Origin: RSA11 sp036564135
GTDB taxonomy: Bacteria > Actinomycetota > Thermoleophilia > Solirubrobacterales > 70-9
Direction of reading: 5' to 3'
Length of the DNA: 64,000 nt
NCBI GenBank assembly: GCA_036564135.1
Contig: DATCLC010000062.1
Coordinates: forward strand, 7,072-71,071
The notes below the pieces were generated by a model that was given only the letters and a program-made list of their open reading frames with translations, did not search any database and was not told the DNA's origin. The position numbers were made by a program, and so were the translations under genes. This document shows positions 53,083 to 61,207 of the stretch, in pieces (the stretch's first letter is position 1; each line of letters begins with the position of its first letter).

Positions 53083-53592
53083 CTAGCCGCCCGTCCCGGC
53101 GCGCTCCGCGCGCTCGGCGCGGAAGCGCGCGAGGTCGACGGCGGCGTTGCGCCGCACGCGCCCGCGCACGAGCGGCGTACCGCCGAGCAGAAGGCCGATC
53201 GTCCCGAGCGCCTGCCGCGACCAGCTCCAGAAGCTGAAGTCGTCGCGCTGACGCGCGATCAGGCCGTCGCCGTCAAAGCGGAAGTCGGAGCGCACCCGAT
53301 TGGTGACCGCGCGCCCGGTCGGACCGAACGTGTAGCGCGCGATCCAGATGGCCGCGCCGGCCTGGTCGTCGGCCTGCGCCTCGGCGAGCTCCACGCTCAG
53401 ATCGGTGGCGCGCTCGGTGAGCATCCGCCACATGTCGCCGATCTGTCCGCCGCGCAGCGCCGGGAAGACCGGGTCCGAGAAGTCCGCGTCCGGCGCGTAC
53501 AGCGCCGCCATCGCCTCCCCGTCGTGGCGGTCCAGCGCCTCGTACAGGCGCCTGATCGTGCGTTCGTTGCGCTCAGCCGACGCCTCGCTCAC
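53083..53592 (-). CDS. SnoaL/NTF2-like domain protein
   Basis: The 169-residue protein reads NERTIRRLYEALDRHDGEAM, then LYAPDADFSDPVFPALRGGQ, followed by strands IWIARYTFGPTGRAV and SDFRFDGDGLIARQRDDFS, an NTF2-like alpha+beta barrel. The C-terminal 45 residues include a hydrophobic stretch (LGTIGLLLGGTPLVRG) that may help in dimerisation or membrane contact. No catalytic residues can be assigned. The start is GTG at 53592. R2 copy 2 lies 29 bases upstream of the start. Confidence 0.8.
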   Translation of the reverse strand: MSEASAERNERTIRRLYEALDRHDGEAMAALYAPDADFSDPVFPALRGGQIGDMWRMLTERATDLSVELAEAQADDQAGAAIWIARYTFGPTGRAVTNRVRSDFRFDGDGLIARQRDDFSFWSWSRQALGTIGLLLGGTPLVRGRVRRNAAVDLARFRAERAERAGTGG

Positions 53593-53620
53593 TGCGCCGG
53601 GAGATTAACCCTCGCGCCAC

Positions 53621-53673
53621 CCGCCGACCGTGCGATCTCGTTGTTGTCCGCAACGTTTTCGCACGCTCGGCGG
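53621..53673. repeat. Inverted-repeat element R2, copy 2
   Basis: 53-bp element identical to copy 1 (36044-36098, inverted) in both arms, with the central 19 bases diverged. Arms CCGCCGACCGTGCGA and TCGCACGCTCGGCGG pair except for one C-C opposition. It lies between the secreted-protein gene and the NTF2-like gene. Confidence 0.8.
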
Positions 53674-53742
53674 GGTGGGATGACGCGGGCGGTGGGCGCC
53701 GCGGGAAACGGGCGCTACATCGGCCGCGCTACACGGGCCGCT

Positions 53743-54114
53743 CTATAGCGGCCGCTCGACCCGCAGGATCTTGCTCTTCGCGCCCTTGCAGTTCGGGGTC
53801 GCCGGGGCCTTCGCGTAGTAGCGGCCGGGGCTCAGGCCGGGGTTGCCGATCGACCACTGGTAGCGGTTGCCGTTCTTGGACGCCGTGTCGGAGGCGATGC
53901 GCTTGTCCTTCCCCGGCCGCACCCGGAAGACGACCACCTTGCGGTTCTTCGCGCACTTGACCGGCTTGTTGCTCTTCACGAACCCGAACACCTCACCCGG
54001 GCCCTTGATGGTGACCTTGGTAGACGCCTTGCCGCCGGCGCCTGCGCTCGGCACCAGGGCGATCGTGAGCGCTGCAGCCGCCGCCAGTGCCGCTACCGCA
54101 AACTTCCTGTTCAT
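53743..54114 (-). CDS. Small secreted protein
   Basis: The 123-residue precursor has a clear signal peptide (MNRKFAVAALAAAAALTIAL, cleavage near SAGAG). The mature part of about 95 residues is basic and strand-rich, with two cysteines (KPVKCAKNRKVVVFRV and TPNCKGAKSKILRV), one likely disulfide. The text resembles the last domain of the secreted propeller at 5708-7027 in composition, not in alignment. Function is unknown. ATG 54114 has a GGAGG-like sequence just upstream (complement of CCTCCC), supporting the start. Confidence 0.82.
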   Translation of the reverse strand: MNRKFAVAALAAAAALTIALVPSAGAGGKASTKVTIKGPGEVFGFVKSNKPVKCAKNRKVVVFRVRPGKDKRIASDTASKNGNRYQWSIGNPGLSPGRYYAKAPATPNCKGAKSKILRVERPL

Positions 54115-54226
54115 TGGGGGTCCTCCCGTGATTGGCGCGCCGCGTCAGCGCGTTGGCCGGTCCCACGCTAACGCCCGCCGGAATCCCGATCAAGTCGGGA
54201 TTCCCGCGGAGCCCCGGAGGATTCGG

Positions 54227-54820
54227 CTATCCGGCGAAGCAGGCGCGCACGCTGCGCTGCAGCGCGTCCTCGGCCTGCTCCGGCCGCATGCGCCCCGCCG
54301 CGACCTCGTCGGCAGCGGCGTGCATCAGGGCGAGGAACGACACCGCGAGCCAGTCAGCCGGGACGTCGCGGTTGAACGCTCCCGCCCGCTGGCCGCGGCG
54401 CGCGAAGCGCGCCAGGCGCTCCAGGATCGGCGCGTGGAAGGCGCGCAGGTCGGGCCCGCTCGCGCCGACGACGACGGCGAGCGCGTCCAGGACGCGCGCG
54501 TTGCGGGCGACCGTCCGCCACCACGCCAAGACCAGCCGCTCGAGCGCCTCGCGCGGGTCGCCGTCGCCGGGCCGGACGCCGTCGATCGCCTCCACGGCCT
54601 CGCGCAGGGCCCGCTCCGCGACCGCCTCCAGCAGCGCCTCGCGGGATGCGTAGTGCGCGTACACGGTCTGGCGCGCGACGCCGGCGTGACGCGCGATCTC
54701 GCCGACGCTCGCGTCCGGCCGCGCGGCCAGCACCTCCACCGCCGCGTCCAGGATCGCGGCGATGTTGCGCTGGGCGTCCGCCCGCTTGCGGGCCGTCGTT
54801 GAGCGCGCCTCGGCTGACAC
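54227..54820 (-). CDS. TetR family transcriptional regulator
   Basis: The 197-residue regulator has an N-terminal helix-turn-helix (about residues 25-70: AAILDAAVEVLAARPDASVG, then EIARHAGVARQTVYAHYASREALLEAV) and a helical ligand-binding domain. The start is GTG at 54820. It lies 28 bases downstream of the MFS exporter gene and should share its transcript, so it would control its own expression. Two GACAxCGTTGTC palindromes in the promoter of the pair (56287-56327) are the natural candidates for its operator. Confidence 0.95.
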   Translation of the reverse strand: MSAEARSTTARKRADAQRNIAAILDAAVEVLAARPDASVGEIARHAGVARQTVYAHYASREALLEAVAERALREAVEAIDGVRPGDGDPREALERLVLAWWRTVARNARVLDALAVVVGASGPDLRAFHAPILERLARFARRGQRAGAFNRDVPADWLAVSFLALMHAAADEVAAGRMRPEQAEDALQRSVRACFAG

Positions 54821-54848
54821 CGGGTTGACCGTATCGACCTCCCTGCGC

Positions 54849-56258
54849 TCAGTGGCCGAACGCCGGCTGGACGTCCCGTGGAACGTCGTCGCGGCGCAAC
54901 GCGAGCGCGGCGAGCAGCGCCGCGCCGACGGCGATGCCCGCGGCCACGCGCAGCGCGTCGCCCATCCCCGCCGTGATCGCGGTGGGGTCGACCTGCGCCG
55001 CGGCGGCGAGCGCGGCGCCGCCCAGCCCGGCGGTCGCGACGGTCGACAGCGCGGGCAGGACCAAGGCGATCCCGACCTCGTGGGCGGTGGTGATGAGTCC
55101 CGAGACCATCCCCGCCTCGCGCTCGGCGACCCCCGCCATGGCCGTGATGAAGATGGCCGACGCCGCCATCCCGATCCCCGCGTCGAGCACGAGCAGGCCC
55201 GGGAGGACGTCGGTTACGTAGCTGCCGTCGGGCGAGGCCCCGCTCAGCAGCAGGCCGCCGACCGCGCCCGCACCCATTCCCGCGGCCAATACCGCGCGCG
55301 TGCCCAACTGGCCGGCCAGGTGCCCGCCGGCGTGCGCCGTCGCGATCAGCACCAGCGCCCCGGGGAGGAACTCCAAGCCGGTGCGCAACGCGGAGTGCCC
55401 GAGCACGTGCTGCAGGTAGATCGACGCGAAGAAGAACACCGACACCACGGTCCCCATGCCCGCGATCATGAGGGCGAGGGCGACGACCGTCGGGCGGCGG
55501 CGCAGCACGGCCAGGTCCACGAGGGGCTGGGGGACTCGCCGCTCGACCGCCGCGAACGCGGCGAGCCCGGCGGCCGCGAACGCGAGCAGGCCCAGCGTCT
55601 GGGCCGATGCCCAGCCGGCCTCCGGCGCCTCCACGAGTCCGTAGATGAGCGCGACCACGCTCGCGACCGCGAGCGTCGCGCCCGCGAGGTCGAGGCGCCG
55701 GCCCGGATCGCGCCCGCCGGCGGGGATCCACCTGGGGGCGAGCGCGACGACCACCGCGGCGACCGGGACGTTGATCAAAAAGATCGCCTGCCAGCCGAGG
55801 GCCTCTGTGAGCGCCCCGCCGACCAGCACCCCGAAGGCGCCGCCGCTCGCCGCGACCCCGGCCCAGGCGGCCAGCGCCCGGCGCCGCTCCGGCCCCTCCG
55901 GGAAGCTCGTGGTGACCAGCGCGAGCGCGGCGGGGGAGAGCAGCGCCGCGCTCACGCCCTGGGCGACGCGCGCCGCGATCAGGGCCGACGCCGACTCGGC
56001 GAGCGCGGCCGCACCCGACGCCACGGCGAACGCCGCGACGCCCGCGACGAAGGCGCGCCGCCGGCCGAAGAGGTCGGCGGCTCGGCCGCCGAGCAGGAGC
56101 AGCCCACCGAACGCGAGCGTGTAGGCGGTGATCGCCCACTGCAGGTCGCCGAACGCGATCCCGAGCTCCCGCTGGATCGAGGGGAGCGCGACGTTCACGA
56201 CGGTGATGTCGAGGATGACCATGAACTGGGCGGCGCAGAGGAGCAAAAGAAGCGGCAC
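54849..56258 (-). CDS. MFS drug exporter, DHA2-type
   Basis: The 469-residue protein has the 14-helix layout of DHA2 multidrug exporters: CAAQFMVILDITVVNVALPS (motif D1), DLQWAITAYTLAFGGLLLLG, GRAADLFGRRRAF (motif A), ARVAQGVSAALLSPAAL and a long helix-rich remainder ending in a soluble tail. The GTG at 56258 (VPLLLLLCAAQF) was chosen: a GGAGG lies about five bases upstream, and longer frames run into operator and repeat DNA. Regulation is probably by the TetR gene downstream. Substrate is unknown. Confidence 0.92.
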   Translation of the reverse strand: MPLLLLLCAAQFMVILDITVVNVALPSIQRELGIAFGDLQWAITAYTLAFGGLLLLGGRAADLFGRRRAFVAGVAAFAVASGAAALAESASALIAARVAQGVSAALLSPAALALVTTSFPEGPERRRALAAWAGVAASGGAFGVLVGGALTEALGWQAIFLINVPVAAVVVALAPRWIPAGGRDPGRRLDLAGATLAVASVVALIYGLVEAPEAGWASAQTLGLLAFAAAGLAAFAAVERRVPQPLVDLAVLRRRPTVVALALMIAGMGTVVSVFFFASIYLQHVLGHSALRTGLEFLPGALVLIATAHAGGHLAGQLGTRAVLAAGMGAGAVGGLLLSGASPDGSYVTDVLPGLLVLDAGIGMAASAIFITAMAGVAEREAGMVSGLITTAHEVGIALVLPALSTVATAGLGGAALAAAAQVDPTAITAGMGDALRVAAGIAVGAALLAALALRRDDVPRDVQPAFGH

Positions 56259-56286
56259 GGGGGCCTCCGGTCGGTGAGGAAATACG

Positions 56287-56327
56287 ACAGCGTTGTCCAC
56301 GTTTAGCAATATTTGACAACGTTGTCT
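56287..56327 (-). promoter_or_regulatory. Paired palindromic operators in the MFS-TetR promoter
   Basis: GACAACGTTGTC (56316-56327) is a perfect 12-base palindrome and GACAGCGTTGTC (56287-56298) differs at one base. Their centres are 29 bases apart, close to three helical turns, and both lie within 70 bases upstream of the MFS start. This is a typical arrangement for two TetR dimers. A TAGACA / 17 bases / TAAACG pair overlapping the upstream site is a weak promoter guess. Confidence 0.7.
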
Positions 56328-56340
56328 ATGTTGTGTACAA

Positions 56341-56505
56341 GGTCGCCGGTCGTCGGTCGCCGTCCGGCCGTCGGTCGCCGGTCGCCGGTCGCCGGTCCGC
56401 GGGCCGGGCGCTGGTCGCTGGTCGCTTGCAGCTGGGAGCTGGTCGCTGGTAGCTGGGAGCTGGTAGCTGGCAGCTGACGACCGGCGACCGGCGACCGGGA
56501 GCTGA
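56341..56505. repeat. Heptanucleotide-type repeat locus 3
   Basis: The first part has at least three consecutive GGTCGCC units around 56374-56396 plus diverged ones (GGTCGTC, GGTCGCT). The second part has AGCTGGT/AGCTGGG/AGCTGGC units to 56474, and the last part contains the inverted CGACCGGCGACCGG. It lies between the divergent MFS and nucleotidyltransferase genes and shares units with loci 1 and 2. Confidence 0.75.
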
Positions 56506-56517
56506 AATGCTTCCTTC

Positions 56518-57123
56518 GTGGCTTCGGGCGAGCGAATCGGCGGGATCGTGCTGGCCGGCGGGAGCGGCACGCGGTTCGGCGGGCCCAAGCAGATCGCTGA
56601 GCTTGGGGGGCGGCCGCTGCTCGATTACGCCCTGGAGGCCGCTGCGGCGGCCCTCGATCGGGTTGTTCTGGTGCTCGGGGCCCGGGCCGACGAGGTGCGC
56701 GAGCGGGTGGACCTGCGAGGCGCCGAGGTCGTCGTCTGCGCGGATTGGGAGGGCGGGATGGCCGAGACCCTCAAGGCCGGGCTGCGCGCGCTCGGCGACG
56801 TGGACGCCGCGGTCGTGACGCTGGGCGACCAGCCGCTGGTCGGCGCCGCCGCGATCGAGCGCGTGCTGGCGGCACGCGACGGGGACGCGCTCGCGGTGCG
56901 CGCGACCTACGACGGCGAGCCCGGGCACCCGGTCGTGCTCGAGCGCGAGCTGTTCCCGCGGCTGCTGAAGCTCAGCGGGGACGTCGGCGCGCGGGCGGTG
57001 CTCGCGTCCGCCTCGGTGCGCGTGCGCAGCGTGCCCTGCGAGGACGTCGCCGACCGGGCCGACGTCGACTCCCCCGCCGACCTACGGCGCATCGAGGCGC
57101 GGCTCACGGGCCGCGCCGGCTAG
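56518..57123 (+). CDS. MocA-type molybdenum cofactor nucleotidyltransferase
   Basis: The 201-residue protein has the nucleotidyltransferase signature GIVLAGGSGTRFGGPKQ and the middle VVTLGDQPLVGAAAIERVLA, as in MocA/MobA-like enzymes that attach CMP (or GMP) to molybdopterin. ATYDGEPGHPVVLERELFP matches the MocA branch. A cytidylated cofactor is what xanthine-dehydrogenase-type enzymes such as the one at 60380-64000 need. The GTG at 56518 follows the heptanucleotide repeat locus directly, so its ribosome-binding site is at the edge of repeat DNA. It overlaps the convergent XdhC gene by four bases. Confidence 0.87.
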   Translation: MASGERIGGIVLAGGSGTRFGGPKQIAELGGRPLLDYALEAAAAALDRVVLVLGARADEVRERVDLRGAEVVVCADWEGGMAETLKAGLRALGDVDAAVVTLGDQPLVGAAAIERVLAARDGDALAVRATYDGEPGHPVVLERELFPRLLKLSGDVGARAVLASASVRVRSVPCEDVADRADVDSPADLRRIEARLTGRAG

Positions 57124-58247
57124 CTCGGCGTCGGCTCCTTCTCCGGCGGGTGGATGGGGCCCTCGGTCCGGCTCAGGCTCTCGCCGGAGCGGCCGGTGCG
57201 GACCGCGATCACCTCAGCGAGGATCGAAACCGCCGTCTCCTCCGGCGTGCGCGCGCCCAGGTCGAGGCCGCACGGGGCGTGGATGCGGTCGACTTCGGCC
57301 TCGTCCAGCCCGGCCTCGAGCAAGCGTTCGCGGCGCTGCTCGTGCGTGCGGCGGCTGCCGAGCGCGCCTACGTACCCGGCGCCGCTCGCGAGCGCGGCCG
57401 TCAGCGCGGGCTCGTCGAACTTCCGGTCGTGCGTGAAGACGAGCACGACATCGCGCGGGCCTAGCTCACGCCCCTCCATGAACCGGTCGGGCCAGTCGAT
57501 CACCACCTCGGCGACGTCCGAGAAGCGCGGGCTCGAGGCGAACGCCTCGCGCGCGTCGCAGATCGTGACTTCGTAGCCGACCTCGCGGGCGAGCCGGGCG
57601 ACGGCCACCGAGAAGTCGATCGCGCCGAAGATGATCATCCGCGGGCGCGTGGCGAACGCTTGGATGTAGACGGCGAGCTCGTCGCCCATCACCTCGCCCC
57701 CGCCGCCGTAACGGCGCACCCGCGAGATGCCCTCGTCGAGGAAGCCGCGGGCGTCGCGGGCGACGGAGCGGTCGAGCAGCTCGGTGACGCCCAGGCTGCC
57801 GACCACGCCCGACTCGGTGACCGCGAGCTTCGCCCCGGCGCGCTCGCCGTCCAGCAGGGTCGCGAGCGCGACGGGTCGCCCCGCCTCGAGCTCGCCGCGC
57901 ACGGCGTCGAGCACCGGGGCGGCGTCGGCGGCGATCTCGTGGACGAACACCCGGACCGTGCCGCCGCACATCAGCCCCACGCCGGCCGCCTCCTCGTCGG
58001 AGATCCCATACGTGGAGACGCGCGGGGCCTGCCCCCCGAGGATCGCCTGCGCCTCCTGGGCGAGCGCGCCCTCGACGCAGCCGCCGGTAACGGTGCCCTC
58101 GATCCGCCCGTCGTCCGAGACCAGCATCTCGGCGCCCGGATCGAGCGGCGCAGAGCCGATTCGCTCGATCAGCGTGGCGGCGGCGACGCGGCGTCCGGCG
58201 GCGAGCCATTCGCTCGCGATCGCCTGCGAGCTCGGAACAACTCCCAT
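57120..58247 (-). CDS. xdhC: XdhC/CoxF-family molybdenum cofactor insertion protein
   Basis: The 375-residue protein binds and sulfurates or delivers the molybdenum cofactor to its hydroxylase. The XdhC_CoxI part (to about residue 100) has VTGGCVEGALAQEAQA and GLMCGGTVRVFVHE; the Rossmann-like XdhC C domain follows, with RPRMIIFGAIDFSVAVARLA, ICDAREAFASSPRFSDV, VLVFTHDRKFDEPALTAAL and YVGALGSRRTHEQRRERLLE. The usual GxGH of the nucleotide loop reads GAID here. It is divergent from the MoxR-CoxE-hydroxylase genes and convergent with the MocA-like gene. ATG 58247 is used. Confidence 0.92.
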   Translation of the reverse strand: MGVVPSSQAIASEWLAAGRRVAAATLIERIGSAPLDPGAEMLVSDDGRIEGTVTGGCVEGALAQEAQAILGGQAPRVSTYGISDEEAAGVGLMCGGTVRVFVHEIAADAAPVLDAVRGELEAGRPVALATLLDGERAGAKLAVTESGVVGSLGVTELLDRSVARDARGFLDEGISRVRRYGGGGEVMGDELAVYIQAFATRPRMIIFGAIDFSVAVARLAREVGYEVTICDAREAFASSPRFSDVAEVVIDWPDRFMEGRELGPRDVVLVFTHDRKFDEPALTAALASGAGYVGALGSRRTHEQRRERLLEAGLDEAEVDRIHAPCGLDLGARTPEETAVSILAEVIAVRTGRSGESLSRTEGPIHPPEKEPTPS

Positions 58248-58306
58248 GGCTGCGCAAAGATTACGGGGGCGCGCAAGCCCCCAGGGTTCGCGCGCGGCGC
58301 GACCCG

Positions 58307-59164
58307 ATGGCCGACGAGAAGCGAAAGCCCGACCTGACCAGCCCCGACGCGGTGCGCGCGGCGCTCGCGGGCGCCGGGTACCTCGCCGACGAGGAGCTGG
58401 CGGTCGCGACCTACCTCGCCCTCGAGCTGGGCGAGCCGCTCCTGCTCGAGGGCGAGCCCGGCGTCGGCAAGACGGCTCTCGCCAAGGCGCTGGCCGAGCT
58501 CTCCGGCGCGCGCCTGATCCGGCTGCAGTGCCACGAGGGCATCGACGTGCACTCCGCGCTGTACGACTGGGACTACCCGCGCCAGCTGCTCGCCGTGCGC
58601 GCGGCCGAGGGCGGCGCGTCCACCGCCGATTTGTTCCGCGAGGAGTTCCTGCTGCGCCGGCCCCTGCTCGACGCGATCGAAAGCGACGAACCGGTCGTGC
58701 TGTTGATCGACGAGATCGACCGCGCCGATGATGAGTTCGAGGCGTTCCTGCTCGAGCTGCTCTCCGACTTCCAGGTGACGATCCCCGAGCTGGGCACCGT
58801 CAAGGCAAAGCAGCGTCCCGTGGTCGTGCTGACGTCGAACCGCACGCGCGAGCTGCACGACGCGCTAAAGCGCCGCTGCCTCTACCACTGGATCAGCCAC
58901 CCGAGCCCCGAGCGCGAGGCGGAGATCGTGCGCGCCCACCTCCCCGACGTGGGCGACGACATCGCGCGGCGCGTTTGCGAGGCGGTCGCCCGCCTGCGCG
59001 CCGCCGACCTCTATAAGGCCCCGGGCATCGGCGAGGCCATCGCCTGGGCCCGCGCGCTGTCATTGCTCGACGACCCCGCGCTCGAGCCCACCCTCGGCGT
59101 GGCGCTGAAGGTCCGGGAGGACATCGAGCGCGTCGTCGAGTCGGGCGTGCTCGAGGGTGTCTGA
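58307..59164 (+). CDS. MoxR/CoxD-type AAA+ ATPase
   Basis: The 285-residue AAA+ ATPase has Walker A GEPGVGKTA (residues 49-57), Walker B VVLLIDEIDRADDEFEAFLL, sensor 1 VVLTSNRTRELHDALKRRCL and the MoxR lid domain. With the VWA protein encoded next (8-base overlap) it forms the CoxD/CoxE pair, which remodels or inserts the metal centre of Mo-Cu or Mo hydroxylases. ATG 58307 is 59 bases from the divergent xdhC start, so both may share a regulatory region. Confidence 0.93.
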   Translation: MADEKRKPDLTSPDAVRAALAGAGYLADEELAVATYLALELGEPLLLEGEPGVGKTALAKALAELSGARLIRLQCHEGIDVHSALYDWDYPRQLLAVRAAEGGASTADLFREEFLLRRPLLDAIESDEPVVLLIDEIDRADDEFEAFLLELLSDFQVTIPELGTVKAKQRPVVVLTSNRTRELHDALKRRCLYHWISHPSPEREAEIVRAHLPDVGDDIARRVCEAVARLRAADLYKAPGIGEAIAWARALSLLDDPALEPTLGVALKVREDIERVVESGVLEGV

Positions 59165-60314
59165 GCGCGCCCCAAGCCCCCCTGCTGAGCCGGAGCCCGG
59201 CGTCGTCGAGGAGCGCCTGGCCGAGTTCGCCCGCATCCTGCGGGCGCGGGGCGCCCGGGTGGGCACCGGCGATTTGATCCGCGCGCAGCGCGCGCTCGCC
59301 ACCGTCGACCCGGGCGATCCGCGCCGCGCGCGGTTCGCGCTCAAGGCGACCCTGTGCGCGAGCCCCGCCGACCGCGCCGCGTTCGACGAGGCATTCGCGG
59401 CGTGGATGGGGGAGGCGCCGCTCGAGCTCGAGGAGCCGTTCGACCCCGAGGCCATCGCCCCGCCCCGGGTGCTCGGGGTGAAGGGCGAGCGCCCGCCCTT
59501 GCTCACCGCCGGCGAGGAGGATCTGCGCCCCGCCGCCTGGTCCGACCTCGAGATCCTCGCGCAGAAGGACTTCGCCGAGTACACGGACGCGGAGCGCGCC
59601 CTCGCCCAGCGGCTGATGCGCGAGATCGCGAGCCGCGGCCCGCTGCGCCTCAGCCGGCGCACCAGAGCCACGCGGCGGCGCACCCGGATGCCCGACCCGC
59701 GCGCCACGCTGCGCGCCTCGCTGCGGCACGCGGGCGAGCCGTTCGAGCGCCGCTGGCGGACCCTGCGGCACCGGCGCCGGCCGCTGATCCTCGTCGTCGA
59801 CGTGTCGGGCTCGATGGCGCCGTACTCCCGCATGCTCCTGCAGTACGCGCAGGCCGCGGTCGCCGCCCACGCCCGCTGCGAGGCGTTCGCGTTCGGCACG
59901 CGCCTGACCCGCCTGACCGCGGATTTGCGGGGCCGCGACCCCGACGCCGCCCTGCGCAGGGCGGCCGCCGCGCTCACGGACTGGTCGGGCGGCACCCGGA
60001 TCGGCGCCGCCCTGGGGACCCTCAACCGCGAGCACGGCGGGCGGATCGGCCGGGGCGCCGTGGTCGCGATCCTCTCGGACGGCTGGGACCGGGGCGATCC
60101 CGAGGAGCTCCGCGACGAGGTCGCCCGCCTGCAGCGCTGCGCGCACGCCCTGATCTGGCTCAACCCGCTCAAGGCGAGTCCCGGGTACGAGCCGCTCACG
60201 CGCGGTATGCGCGCCGCCCTGCCGTACGTCGACGCGTTCCTGGCGGCGAACAACCTCGCTTCGCTGGCCGAGCTGGCCGCTCTCTTGGAGGGCGGCCTTG
60301 ACGGCGCGCGCTGA
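59157..60314 (+). CDS. VWA domain protein, CoxE-like
   Basis: The 385-residue protein has an N-terminal CoxE-type region (to about 195, LAEFARILRARGARVGTGDL) and a C-terminal von Willebrand A domain with the MIDAS motif DVSGS (Asp215-x-Ser217-x-Ser219, in LVVDVSGSMAPYSRML). Later SDGWDRGDPEELRDEVARLQ and WLNPLKASPGYEPLTRGMRA are standard CoxE text. It partners the MoxR ATPase, whose gene it overlaps by 8 bases. GTG 59157 is the start. Confidence 0.92.
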   Translation: MSERAPSPPAEPEPGVVEERLAEFARILRARGARVGTGDLIRAQRALATVDPGDPRRARFALKATLCASPADRAAFDEAFAAWMGEAPLELEEPFDPEAIAPPRVLGVKGERPPLLTAGEEDLRPAAWSDLEILAQKDFAEYTDAERALAQRLMREIASRGPLRLSRRTRATRRRTRMPDPRATLRASLRHAGEPFERRWRTLRHRRRPLILVVDVSGSMAPYSRMLLQYAQAAVAAHARCEAFAFGTRLTRLTADLRGRDPDAALRRAAAALTDWSGGTRIGAALGTLNREHGGRIGRGAVVAILSDGWDRGDPEELRDEVARLQRCAHALIWLNPLKASPGYEPLTRGMRAALPYVDAFLAANNLASLAELAALLEGGLDGAR

Positions 60315-60325
60315 AGCGATAGGGT

Positions 60326-60348
60326 GCACTGGTCAGGCCACTTGGCCA
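60326..60348 (+). promoter_or_regulatory. Inverted repeat in the leader of the hydroxylase subunit genes
   Basis: ACTGG and CCAGT flank 13 bases at 60326-60348, with internal TGGTCAGGCCA and TTGGCCA giving overlapping inverted repeats. It lies 32-54 bases upstream of the TTG start of the FAD subunit, in the only gap (65 bases) of this operon. TGGTC/GACCA-like half-sites suit GntR-family regulators. Confidence 0.35.
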
Positions 60349-60379
60349 GTTTCGACAAAGCGGAGGAGGATTAGGACCC

Positions 60380-61207
60380 TTGGTTGCGGACTACGTGCTG
60401 GCGAGCACGCCCGAGGAGGCAGCGGAGCTGCTCGCCGCCGACCCGGCCGCGATCGTCATGGGCGGCGGGACGACGCTCATGCCGCGGGCGACGCGCGGCC
60501 AGCTCAACGGACGCCGGGTCGTTGGCCTCGCGCGGGCGGGCCTCAGCGGGATCGCTCGCGACGGCGGCCTGCGCATCGGCGCGATGACCCCCGTGCGCGA
60601 GGTCGCGGCGCTCGAGGAGCCCGCGGCGCTCGCCGAGGCGGCGCGCGCCGTGGGCGGCGCGACGCTTCGCGGGCAGGCGACGGTCGGCGGGAACGTGCTC
60701 ATGGAACGACCCTACGGCGATCTCGTGCCGGTGCTGCTGGCGCTCGACGCGGAGCTCGAGGTGCTCGGCTCCGGCGGGACCCGCCGCGTTCCCCTCGTCG
60801 AGGCGCTGAAGAACGACCCGCCCGTGGGGGCCGGCGAGATTCTCACGGCGGTGATCGTCCCCGACGTCGACGGCGCGGTGAGCTACCAGCGCTGCTCGCG
60901 GCTCGCCACCGGCTCCCCGTCGATCGTGGCGGTCGCCGCGCGCGTGCGCCGCGAGGGCGACGCGATCGCCGAGGCGCGTCTTGCGATCGGTGCGGTGGAG
61001 CCGCGCGCGGTGCGCGCGGATGCGGCGGAGGAGGCCCTCGTCGGCACCTCCGGCGATGCCGACGCGGTCAACGCCGCTGTCGCCGCGGCCACCGGCGCGC
61101 TCAACCCGGTCGACGACGTCGCCGCGAGCGCCTGGTACCGGGGCCGGATGGCCGAGCTGTTCGTACGACGCGCGCTCACCGAAGCGCTGGAAGGAGGGAG
61201 AGGATGA
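60380..61207 (+). CDS. Molybdenum hydroxylase, FAD-binding medium subunit
   Basis: The 275-residue subunit passes electrons from the iron-sulfur clusters to its FAD. It has the FAD-binding motifs IVMGGGTTLMPRATRG (about 25-40) and TVGGNVLMERPYGDLVPVLL (about 101-120), the family alternatives to GGxTxL and GGNxxxxxPxGD, and the C-terminal CODH-type domain. The start is TTG at 60380; GGAGGAGGA at 60362-60370 lies about nine bases before it, so this rare start is supported. Its stop overlaps the small-subunit start (ATGA). Confidence 0.92.
   Translation: MVADYVLASTPEEAAELLAADPAAIVMGGGTTLMPRATRGQLNGRRVVGLARAGLSGIARDGGLRIGAMTPVREVAALEEPAALAEAARAVGGATLRGQATVGGNVLMERPYGDLVPVLLALDAELEVLGSGGTRRVPLVEALKNDPPVGAGEILTAVIVPDVDGAVSYQRCSRLATGSPSIVAVAARVRREGDAIAEARLAIGAVEPRAVRADAAEEALVGTSGDADAVNAAVAAATGALNPVDDVAASAWYRGRMAELFVRRALTEALEGGRG

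Noticed and set aside
52942..53086. Short plus-strand reading frame ending KTPLEIEEFLAREGLGEEEE
   Set aside because: The composition looks protein-like, but no start codon or ribosome-binding site is in frame after the palindrome; at most a gene remnant.
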